DNA from: Anaerolineae bacterium
Lineage (GTDB): Bacteria > Chloroflexota > Anaerolineae > JAAYZQ01
Direction of reading: 5' to 3'
DNA length: 10,118 nt
Assembly: GCA_016929795.1 (NCBI GenBank)
Contig: JAFGIA010000248.1
Location: 1-10,118 of the forward strand
The notes beneath the pieces were generated by a model that had not been told where the DNA came from, made no database searches, and saw nothing but the letters and a program-made list of their open reading frames with translations. This document shows, piece by piece, positions 1-8,688 of the stretch (positions are counted from its first letter, which is position 1; each line of letters opens with the position of its first letter). Position numbers and translations under genes: made by a program.

Positions 1-1
1 A

Positions 2-15
2 CCCCCCCCCCCCCC
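2..15. repeat. Homopolymer run of 14 C
   Basis: Fourteen consecutive C bases sit at the very start of the window. A run this long is rare in bacterial DNA. It may be a real slippage-prone tract in the intergenic region before the exporter, or an assembly artefact at a contig edge. Nothing upstream is visible, so its relation to any gene cannot be judged. Confidence 0.8.
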
Positions 16-165
16 TCAAACTGCCCGCAGAGTTGCAGAGTTTCGCCGCATACCGGCACAGGCGCGAGATGCACGATGGCTGGCAGGCAGCCGGTTTCAC
101 CAGGCGCAACCTTCCCCCTGCTGCGCTGTGGGGCACGGCTGTCACCTTTCCGTCAGCTTGCCGTC

Positions 166-194
166 TTGCCTAGCAGCCGGCCGTGTGGTAGAAT
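166..194 (+). promoter_or_regulatory. Sigma70-type promoter for the ABC exporter genes
   Basis: A -35 box TTGCCT (166-171) and a -10 box TAGAAT (189-194) are separated by exactly 17 nt. The predicted transcription start is near 200, giving a leader of about 30 nt before the ATPase start at 230. The same layout (TTGCC at -35, 17-nt spacer, TAnAAT at -10) recurs before ppdK. This supports both as vegetative promoters. Confidence 0.65.
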
Positions 195-216
195 CACTCT
201 GGCTGTCAAGAGATGC

Positions 217-222
217 AGGAGG
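217..222 (+). promoter_or_regulatory. Ribosome binding site that sets the ATPase start
   Basis: AGGAGG lies 7 nt before the ATG at 230. The in-frame upstream ATG at 128 has no such site and lies upstream of the predicted promoter. The ATPase therefore starts at 230. Confidence 0.85.
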
Positions 223-229
223 CAACACG

Positions 230-1048
230 ATGCACGAAAACAAATGGGCCATCGAGACACACGCACTCACCCGCCAGTTCGGCGACAAACGCACCGGCAT
301 CGTCGCCGTCGACCACCTCGACCTGCGCGTGCCGCGCGGCATCATCTATGGCTTTCTCGGTCCCAACGGCGCCGGCAAGTCGACGACGATCAACATGCTC
401 GTCGGCCTGCTGCGCCCCACGTCGGGCGCCGCCACGGTCGCCGGCTTTTCAGTGCTCGATCAACCCCTCGAGGTCAAGCGGCGCATTGGCGTCGTGCCCG
501 AGGGCCTCAGCCTCTACGAGCGCCTCACCGCCCCCGAGCACATCGAGCTCGTCGCCCGCCTGCATGGACTCGACCGCGACGAGATCGACCGCCGCATCCC
601 ACCCCTGCTCAATCTGCTCGAGCTCGACGAGGCCGCCAACAAGATGATCCTCGACTATTCCGCCGGCATGAGAAAAAAAACCGCCATGGCTGCTGCCCTG
701 ATCCATGCTCCAGAGGTCCTCTTTCTCGACGAGCCCTTCGAAAGCGTGGATCCGATCTCGACGCGTGCCATCAAGCAGATCCTGCGCGACACCGTCGACA
801 GGCGTGGCACCACCGTCTTTTTCTCCACCCACGTCATGGAGCTCGCCGAGCGTTTCTGCGACCAGGTGGGCATCCTGAACAGGGGCCACCTCGTCGCCTC
901 GGGCAGCATCCCCGAACTGCGCGACCGCGCCGGCCTGCCCGATTCGGCGCCGCTCGAGGATATCTTTTTGCACACCGTGCAGCCCCACGAGCAGCACGAG
1001 CCCGAGCTGCTCGAATGGCTCACCACCCGCGAGCCGGGCGTTGGCTAG
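230..1048 (+). CDS. ABC-2-type exporter, ATP-binding subunit
   Basis: This 272-residue cytoplasmic ATPase should power the membrane protein encoded just downstream. The visible motifs are Walker A GPNGAGKST (44-52), a Q-loop region VVPEG in which glutamate (E91) replaces the usual glutamine, a signature YSAGM (143-147) instead of the classical LSGGQ, Walker B VLFLDEP (163-169), and the H-loop histidine in STH (H201). These are typical of the NatA/DrrA/CcmA-like class of exporter ATPases. The protein is one nucleotide-binding domain followed by a short C-terminal tail, a normal size for the class. The start is fixed by AGGAGG 7 nt upstream. The stop (TAG) overlaps the next gene's ribosome binding site, so the two genes are almost certainly co-transcribed and translationally coupled. 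An A8 run (673-680) encodes the Arg-Lys-Lys after the signature. The substrate cannot be told from the sequence. Confidence 0.93.
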   Translation: MHENKWAIETHALTRQFGDKRTGIVAVDHLDLRVPRGIIYGFLGPNGAGKSTTINMLVGLLRPTSGAATVAGFSVLDQPLEVKRRIGVVPEGLSLYERLTAPEHIELVARLHGLDRDEIDRRIPPLLNLLELDEAANKMILDYSAGMRKKTAMAAALIHAPEVLFLDEPFESVDPISTRAIKQILRDTVDRRGTTVFFSTHVMELAERFCDQVGILNRGHLVASGSIPELRDRAGLPDSAPLEDIFLHTVQPHEQHEPELLEWLTTREPGVG

Positions 1049-1053
1049 GGAGG
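1047..1053 (+). promoter_or_regulatory. Ribosome binding site that sets the permease start
   Basis: AGGGAGG overlaps the stop codon of the ATPase gene and lies 5 nt before ATG 1059. This favours ATG 1059 over the in-frame TTG at 1041, which would overlap the ATPase gene and lacks a properly placed site. Confidence 0.8.
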
Positions 1054-1058
1054 CGGTC

Positions 1059-2759
1059 ATGCTCGCAGAGATCAAGACGATTTTGTGGCTCCAGTGGAAG
1101 CTTACCCTGTCCATGTTCCGCGCCCGGCGCCTTGCCCTCTTTGCCCGGTTGGGGCGGCTCCTGCTCATGCTTTTGCTCTTTGTCACCACCCTCCCTTTTT
1201 TCGTCGTCATGGGGGTCGTGCTCGGCGTCGCCGTCGCCGACCTGTCGCCCGGGGCGGCGTTCGAGCTGCTCCTGCTCGTCAACACCGGCCTGCTCTTCTT
1301 CTGGCTCCTGATGCCCTCCTCGTACAACTCCCAGTTCGTGGAGCGCTTTGAGGTGTCGCGCCTCTTTGCGCACCCCGTGCGCTTAAAGAGCCTGGTGGTG
1401 GGCAGCACCCTCGTCTCACTGCTGACCATGGCCGGCCTCTGGACGCTGCCCATGTTGGCCGGCCAGGTGGGTGGGTTGGTGTGGCAGCGCCCACTCCTGC
1501 TGCCCATCATTCTCCTCGGCGCCGTGCCCACTTTTGCCCTCCTCATCCTCACCGGGCGCCTGATGGAAGACCTCCTCGATCTCGTCGCCGGTGACCGCCG
1601 CCTGCGCGGCCTGCTCCTCTTCCTGCTTAGCCTGCCCTTTTTCCTCATTCTCGCCGGCAACTACTATATCCAATTCCTCACCAGCGAGCCCGGGCGCTTC
1701 GAAGCGACCCTGCGCACCTTTGCCACCGATCTGCCCTCCCTCACCGGCCTCGGCTTTATCGAGAGTGTCGACCTGATCCTCACCCACCTGCGCCTGTCGC
1801 GCTTTCTCCTCTGGCTCCCCCCGGGCTGGGCCACAGCCGGCATGGCCCTGGCCGTCGCCGGGCGCTGGGTCGAGGGGCTGGCCTTCCTCCTCCTCTCCTA
1901 TGCCGCTGGCGCCGCCATGCTCTGGATCCATGCGACAGTGATCCGCCGCATGATGCAGGGCACCGCGCTGCGCATCGGCGCCGAGCGCGTCCGCACCCGC
2001 CGCCGCGCATGGCGCAGGCCCGGGCCTGCGCTCTTCTGGGCCCTCTTTGACAAGGATTGGGCCTACCTCCGCCGCAACCCGGTTACGCTGCGCGCGCTCA
2101 TTGCCACCCCCATCGTCATTGTTGCTTTTGGAGTAGGCCTGTGGCAGATCTCCAATTTTGCCCCACCCGGCAGCCGCATTCACGAACTTATGCCTTTCCT
2201 GGTTGCCGGCCTCGTCGTCATCGCCGCCAATTCCGGCGCCTCTACCCTCACCGCCGACTATTTTGGCGCCGTCGACCGCGAGGGATTCGCCACCTTGATG
2301 GTGTCGCCTGTCGACCGCCGCTACCTGTTCCTGTCCGCGAACGCCGTCACACTCCTCTTTGCCCTGGCGCAGACGCTGGTGGTGCTCGTCATCATCGCCC
2401 TCTTTATGGGCGCGTGGCTGATCGTGCCGTGGGGGCTCCTCTTTGCCTTCTGCCTGCACTATGCTTCGGCGCCCTTCTACAACCTGGCTTCGATCCTCAC
2501 CCCCTATCGCGCCTCGGCCCAGTTCACCGGATCGAACCAGGGCAACCTCGGCTCGATGATCGCGTGGCTGGTCTCGCTGCCCATCCCTGTGGCGCTCTTC
2601 ATGCTTCCCGTTGCCTTCTCGCCGGCTGGCCAGGTGGTTACCCTGCCGCTGGCCCTGTTCTTTGCTCTGGGCCTCTACGCCCTCACCCTCAAACCGACGG
2701 TGCGCCTCCTCGACCGGCGCACCTATCAGGTACTTGAAGCCGTGGTCGAAGAATCCTGA
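1059..2759 (+). CDS. ABC-2-type exporter permease, duplicated two-half protein
   Basis: This 566-residue integral membrane protein has about 12 hydrophobic segments in two sets of six, split by a basic cytoplasmic loop near residues 295-335 rich in Arg. Each half begins with an amphipathic stretch before the first membrane helix: LWLQWKLTLSMFRARR near residue 9, and LFWALFDKDWAYLRRNP at the start of the second half. This repeat suggests an internal duplication, so a single chain would supply the whole transmembrane part of the transporter. No periplasmic domain or signal peptide is evident. Its partner is the ATPase 10 nt upstream. By analogy with bipartite ABC-2 exporters it probably moves a lipid, polymer, drug or ion outwards, but the substrate is unknown. 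ATG 1059 is chosen over TTG 1041 because of the ribosome binding site. No terminator is seen before the next gene. Confidence 0.85.
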   Translation: MLAEIKTILWLQWKLTLSMFRARRLALFARLGRLLLMLLLFVTTLPFFVVMGVVLGVAVADLSPGAAFELLLLVNTGLLFFWLLMPSSYNSQFVERFEVSRLFAHPVRLKSLVVGSTLVSLLTMAGLWTLPMLAGQVGGLVWQRPLLLPIILLGAVPTFALLILTGRLMEDLLDLVAGDRRLRGLLLFLLSLPFFLILAGNYYIQFLTSEPGRFEATLRTFATDLPSLTGLGFIESVDLILTHLRLSRFLLWLPPGWATAGMALAVAGRWVEGLAFLLLSYAAGAAMLWIHATVIRRMMQGTALRIGAERVRTRRRAWRRPGPALFWALFDKDWAYLRRNPVTLRALIATPIVIVAFGVGLWQISNFAPPGSRIHELMPFLVAGLVVIAANSGASTLTADYFGAVDREGFATLMVSPVDRRYLFLSANAVTLLFALAQTLVVLVIIALFMGAWLIVPWGLLFAFCLHYASAPFYNLASILTPYRASAQFTGSNQGNLGSMIAWLVSLPIPVALFMLPVAFSPAGQVVTLPLALFFALGLYALTLKPTVRLLDRRTYQVLEAVVEES

Positions 2760-2805
2760 TATCTCAATCCTGAACAGAAACGGGGTTAGGGACGTTAATC
2801 CAAAT

Positions 2806-5454
2806 GTGACCAGGAATCAGCGCATCAATCAGCTCGTCTCGAACGGCAGCTCCGAGGCTCCCTCGGACAGCGTGGGGCTCCGCCGGCGGTTTGCCACCAG
2901 CACACCCTGGCGGATGCTGCGCTACACCCTCGTCCGGGGGGTCACCCTGCTCGTGACACTCCTGATCGGCGTCTTTATCGCCGTCTGGGTCGCCAACCTG
3001 GGTGGCTTTATCGACGACATTGTCCGTGATAGGATCGAAAACGCCCTGATGGGCATGGCACTCGCCTCCGGAAACGCATCCCCCGGCACGCCCGAGATTG
3101 ACTTTGAGCAGGCTCGGGCGCAGATGATAGAAGCCGCCGGCCTCAACCAGCCCTTTCTGCTGCGCACACTGCGCTGGACCTACAACGGCCTGCGCTTCGA
3201 GTGGAACAACCCGCGCATCATGGAGGCCCTGCCCAACACCCTGCTTCTATTCGGCCTGGCGAGCCTCATCTTGTTTTTCGCCGGCATCGGCCTCGCCCTC
3301 TTTCTCTCTCGGCACTATGGCAGCATACCCGACCGTCTCGTGACCGCGCTGTCGCCCATCTCGTCCATCCCGAGCTGGGCGCACGGCATCCTGCTGATCA
3401 TGCTCTTTAGCGTCGAGCTCCACCTCTTGCCCTTCAGCGGCATGCTCGACGACTTTCCCCCGGCGAACAAGCTCGGCTATGCCCTCGTCGTCCTCAAGCA
3501 CATGATCCTGCCGGTGATGGCCATCCTCCTGAGTGTATTCTTCCAGGCCGTGTATGCCTGGCGCGCCTTTTTTGTCCTCCATTCCGAGGAGGACCACGTC
3601 GTCATGGCCACGGCCATGGGCCTGTCGCCGCGCACGATCGAGCGCCGCGATGTGCTGCGCCCTGCCCTGCCCTACCTGATCACCAGCTTCACACTGCTGG
3701 TGCTCGGCTTCTGGCAGAGCGCCATCGTCCTCGAGTACTTTTTTACCTGGCCCGGCATCGGCAAGCTCTACGTCGACTCGTTGCGCCCCTGGACCTACAG
3801 CCCGGAAACCGCCGTCAGCCTGGTCGTCATCTTTGCCTATATCCTGGCGATCACAGTTTTCGTTCTCGACATCGTCTATGCGTTTGTCGATCCTCGGGTC
3901 CGCTTGTTGAGTGGAACGCGGCGGCAGGAGATGAGGGCTCGCCCGGGCTTGCGTCTGGGCAGGCGTCGATTTCTGGCCTGGCTGGGGTCGATCCGGCACC
4001 CTCGATCCGTAGCGCTCCGCCGCGCGAGATCCAGGCAGCACGACGCCCTGGCGCGTGCATCGGTGCAGCCCCACGCCACAGCCGCACCCCACAGCCGGGC
4101 ACGGGTCTCCTGGTTCCAGGCGCGCCTCAAGCCGGCGTTGGAAGAGATCGTGCGCTACCCATCCGCTTTCTTTGGGCTGGCGATCATTGTCGCCCTGATC
4201 GCAAGCGCTGTGACCACCATGCTCGTCATCCCGTATGAGGAGGTGGTCGTCGCGTGGCGCGGCGGCGCCAAGGTGTGGTATCACAGCCCTGCCTACGCCC
4301 AGCCCATGTGGGTCAATCTCTTTCGCACCCACGATCTGCCGCCGACCATCCAGATGGACAGCAGCGACCCGACAGTGAGCAAGCAATTTGAGGTCGTTTC
4401 AGATGAGATGACCCAGATCACCATCTCTTTTCCATTTGACTATCATTATGAAGCCTTTCCACGCGAGATCGTCCTCTACCTCCAGAGCCGGTACGAAAAA
4501 AAGATGCCCCACGTCGCCGTCACCTGGATAACGCCCGACGGGCGCGAGATTGAAGCGGCGACCTGGCAGCTCTCGTCCCTGTACGAGCATCACTTTTCCC
4601 AGGACGAGCGTCTCCGGCGCCGCCTTGGCGGCGTGTCGCCCGAAGTCGGGTTGTTCGCCGACCCGGCTTCTCCCGACACCACTTTGCAGGGTCATTACGA
4701 GATGCGTGTTACAACCTTTGTCTTTGAGTCAGGCTCGGACATCGACGCCGAGTTCGTGCTCCTCGGGCGCGTCTATGGGCTGGCTGGCACCGACCATATG
4801 CGGCGCGACCTGATCGTGCCCCTACTATGGGGCATGCCCATCGCCCTCGCCATGGGCCTCTTGGGCGCTGTCATGACCTCATGCCTGACAATGCTCATCG
4901 CCGCCGTCGGTGCCTGGTATGGCGGACTGGTCGACAGCCTGATCCAGCGCATCACCGAGATCAATATCATCTTGCCCCTCCTTCCCATCTGCATCATGGT
5001 CTACTTTCTCTATGGCAAGAGCATCTGGCTGATCCTCAGCATCGCCGTCTTGCTCAACATCTTTGGCAGCGCGCTCAAAAGCTACCGGGCCGCCTTTTTG
5101 CAGGTGCGGGAGGCCTCCTACATCGCCGCCGCGCGTGCCTACGGCGCCAGCGACGCCCGCATCATCTTGCGCTACCTTTTGCCACGCATCCTGCCCATCC
5201 TGGTTCCTCAGCTCGTCATGCTTGTGCCGACATTTGTCTTTTTAGAGGCGACCCTCTCCATCCTTGGCGTCGGAGATCCCTCCCTGCCTACGTGGGGCAA
5301 GGTGATCCACGAAGCCCTCACCAATGGCGCCTTTGGCGGTCACTACTATTGGGTGCTCGAGCCGATCGCACTCCTGCTCCTCACCGGCTTTGCCTTTGCC
5401 CTCCTCGGCTTTGCCCTCGAGCGCATCCTGGACCCCCGCCTGCGCGACACGTAA
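2806..5454 (+). CDS. Fused DppB-DppC oligopeptide-type ABC permease with a large extracytoplasmic domain
   Basis: One uninterrupted frame encodes both inner-membrane permeases of a peptide/nickel (Dpp/Opp)-type importer. Residues below count from GTG 2806 (882 aa). The DppB-like half (about 37-366) has an N-terminal helix beginning MLRYTLVRG, the family motif LPNTLLLFGLASL, a cytoplasmic EAA-type loop starting HSEEDHVVMATAMG (from 259) and the usual DppB ending YAFVDPRVR. An Arg-rich linker (about 366-446) follows. The DppC-like half has a helix (about 453-475), an extracytoplasmic stretch (about 476-660), the family motif GTDHMRRDL, core helices, an EAA loop VREASYIAAARAYGASDAR (767-785) and the usual C-terminus LERILDPRLRDT. 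Normally B and C are separate genes of about 300-340 residues each. The start is uncertain: GTG 2806 (AGGGA 13 nt upstream, rather far), GTG 2872, or ATG 2914, which matches the usual DppB N-terminus but has no clear ribosome binding site. The gene begins 46 nt after the exporter. No binding protein or matching ATPases are in the window, so function as a peptide importer is inferred from family only. Confidence 0.87.
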   Translation: MTRNQRINQLVSNGSSEAPSDSVGLRRRFATSTPWRMLRYTLVRGVTLLVTLLIGVFIAVWVANLGGFIDDIVRDRIENALMGMALASGNASPGTPEIDFEQARAQMIEAAGLNQPFLLRTLRWTYNGLRFEWNNPRIMEALPNTLLLFGLASLILFFAGIGLALFLSRHYGSIPDRLVTALSPISSIPSWAHGILLIMLFSVELHLLPFSGMLDDFPPANKLGYALVVLKHMILPVMAILLSVFFQAVYAWRAFFVLHSEEDHVVMATAMGLSPRTIERRDVLRPALPYLITSFTLLVLGFWQSAIVLEYFFTWPGIGKLYVDSLRPWTYSPETAVSLVVIFAYILAITVFVLDIVYAFVDPRVRLLSGTRRQEMRARPGLRLGRRRFLAWLGSIRHPRSVALRRARSRQHDALARASVQPHATAAPHSRARVSWFQARLKPALEEIVRYPSAFFGLAIIVALIASAVTTMLVIPYEEVVVAWRGGAKVWYHSPAYAQPMWVNLFRTHDLPPTIQMDSSDPTVSKQFEVVSDEMTQITISFPFDYHYEAFPREIVLYLQSRYEKKMPHVAVTWITPDGREIEAATWQLSSLYEHHFSQDERLRRRLGGVSPEVGLFADPASPDTTLQGHYEMRVTTFVFESGSDIDAEFVLLGRVYGLAGTDHMRRDLIVPLLWGMPIALAMGLLGAVMTSCLTMLIAAVGAWYGGLVDSLIQRITEINIILPLLPICIMVYFLYGKSIWLILSIAVLLNIFGSALKSYRAAFLQVREASYIAAARAYGASDARIILRYLLPRILPILVPQLVMLVPTFVFLEATLSILGVGDPSLPTWGKVIHEALTNGAFGGHYYWVLEPIALLLLTGFAFALLGFALERILDPRLRDT
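3901..4140 (+). other. Arginine-rich linker joining the DppB-like and DppC-like halves
   Basis: This segment of about 80 residues of the fused permease holds 19 Arg and one Lys by my count, few acidic residues, and no hydrophobic helix except a short FLAWLG. It begins directly after DPRVR, where ordinary DppB proteins end. By the positive-inside rule it should lie in the cytoplasm, which also fits the topology needed to place both EAA loops against the ATPases. An in-frame ATG (3931) lies inside it with AGGAG directly adjacent, which is too close to be a good ribosome binding site. It may be a relic of a separate dppC start. Confidence 0.7.
4228..4785 (+). other. Extracytoplasmic domain inserted in the DppC-like half
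   Basis: Between the first helix of the DppC-like half and its GTD...RD motif lie about 180 polar residues (about 476-660 of the fused protein). Ordinary DppC/OppC proteins have only some tens of residues there. The stretch mixes short beta-like segments (QITISFPF, EIVLYLQS, HVAVTWITP, YEMRVTTFVF, AEFVLLGRVYG) with charged loops and has no cysteine. A beta-sandwich-like fold is possible but unproven. It faces the side where a solute-binding protein docks, so it may take part in substrate recognition or docking. I do not recognise the domain. Confidence 0.65.
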
Positions 5455-5459
5455 CGGAT

Positions 5460-5509
5460 ATTGGATATTGATTGGGTATTGGGCAGTTCCCCAATACCCA
5501 ATATCCAAT
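5460..5509. repeat. 20-bp bulged inverted repeat of ATTGGATATT/GGGTATTGGG units
   Basis: The left arm is ATTGGATATT (5460-5469) plus GGGTATTGGG (5474-5483), interrupted by a 4-nt bulge GATT. The right arm is CCCAATACCC (5490-5499) plus AATATCCAAT (5500-5509). The two arms pair over 20 bp around a 6-nt loop. It lies 5 nt after the stop of the fused permease. The AT-rich repeated unit is unlike the GC-rich surroundings, which suggests a dispersed intergenic repeat or a tiny non-coding element rather than ordinary spacer. It may also stop transcription or protect the mRNA 3' end, though no clear U-tract follows. Confidence 0.8.
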
Positions 5510-5632
5510 GCCCCACCAGCCTGCGGGTGTATTTCTGGGCTCAAGGCCCGTCTTGAGGCCATTTCCGCCCATGCCATCAGCTCACCCAGAATCTTGAAAT
5601 AGCACCCCAGCCTGCCTTGTGCGCCCCCCTGC
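5510..5632. other. Non-coding spacer with small nested inverted repeats
   Basis: I see no gene here on either strand with a plausible start and ribosome binding site. It contains CTCAAG (5540-5545) pairing with CTTGAG (5552-5557) around a 6-nt loop, enclosed by TTCTGGG (5533-5539) pairing at distance with CCCAGAA (5585-5591). It lies upstream of the ppdK promoter and downstream of the permease, so any RNA structure would belong to the permease 3' end or to an unannotated small RNA. Confidence 0.4.
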
Positions 5633-5661
5633 TTGCCAAAACCTCCAAACCCCATTATAAT
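5633..5661 (+). promoter_or_regulatory. Near-consensus sigma70 promoter for ppdK
   Basis: A -35 box TTGCCA (5633-5638), a 17-nt spacer and a perfect -10 box TATAAT (5656-5661) predict a start near 5668 and an untranslated leader of about 85 nt. The architecture matches the promoter at 166-194. A TTGACA at 5683-5688 lies inside the leader, but only a weak CACGAT is found at the right distance (5705-5710), so a second promoter there is doubtful. Confidence 0.78.
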
Positions 5662-5735
5662 GCCGCCCGGCATCAGTACGGCTTGACACCAGAGATCTAT
5701 TTACCACGATCGTCCTTGCGACGACCACCATAACC

Positions 5736-5743
5736 AAGGAGGT
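5736..5743 (+). promoter_or_regulatory. Strong ribosome binding site of ppdK
   Basis: AAGGAGGT, close to a full anti-Shine-Dalgarno match, lies 9 nt before ATG 5753. With the near-consensus promoter it points to high expression of ppdK. Confidence 0.85.
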
Positions 5744-5752
5744 TCTGAAATC

Positions 5753-8551
<2,799 letters not shown>

Positions 8552-8569
8552 CGTTTTCATCGACCTGAC

Positions 8570-8597
8570 AAAGGGCCGGGCACGTGCCCGGCCCTTT
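8570..8597 (+). terminator. Rho-independent terminator after ppdK
   Basis: A perfect inverted repeat with 14-bp arms (AAAGGGCCGGGCAC and its complement) is followed by TTCTT, 18 nt after the ppdK stop. The centre CACGTG has no spacer, so the real loop would be about 4 nt (ACGT). The strong GC stem and trailing T's are classic for intrinsic termination. It separates ppdK from the phosphatase gene. Confidence 0.92.
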
Positions 8598-8688
8598 TCT
8601 TCAACTGCTGCTACCTGGTCGCGCTACCGACGCGCTTGCACCACAATCCACGGCTTGTGCATTCTGCATGGGAGGAGAGGGTTGAAAC

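Noticed and set aside
76..1311. Long + frame open over the ATPase gene
   Set aside because: It overlaps the ATPase in another frame, has an Arg/Pro/Ala-rich composition without any domain, and no ribosome binding site. It is a shadow of a GC-rich gene.
2734..2762. Promoter for the fused permease (TTGAAG, 17 nt, TGATAT)
   Set aside because: The -10 matches only three of six positions, and the site overlaps the end of the exporter gene. Read-through from the exporter is more likely.
2611..2805. Possible N-terminal extension of the fused permease to ATG 2611
   Set aside because: This part lies inside the end of the exporter permease gene in a different frame and reads as Arg/Pro/Ser-rich noise. 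The real start must be after 2760.
3247..4386. Long open frame on the - strand across the fused permease
   Set aside because: It is antisense to well-recognised permease motifs, and its own translation is low-complexity and highly charged, with no family signature.
5242..5673. Open frame on the - strand covering the permease end and the intergenic repeat
   Set aside because: It runs through the inverted repeat and into the permease coding sequence, and its translation is Gly-rich with no recognisable domain.
5683..5710. Second promoter in the ppdK leader (TTGACA at 5683-5688)
   Set aside because: The -35 box is perfect, but the best -10 at 16 nt (CACGAT) matches only three of six positions. 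The TATAAT promoter just upstream is far better.
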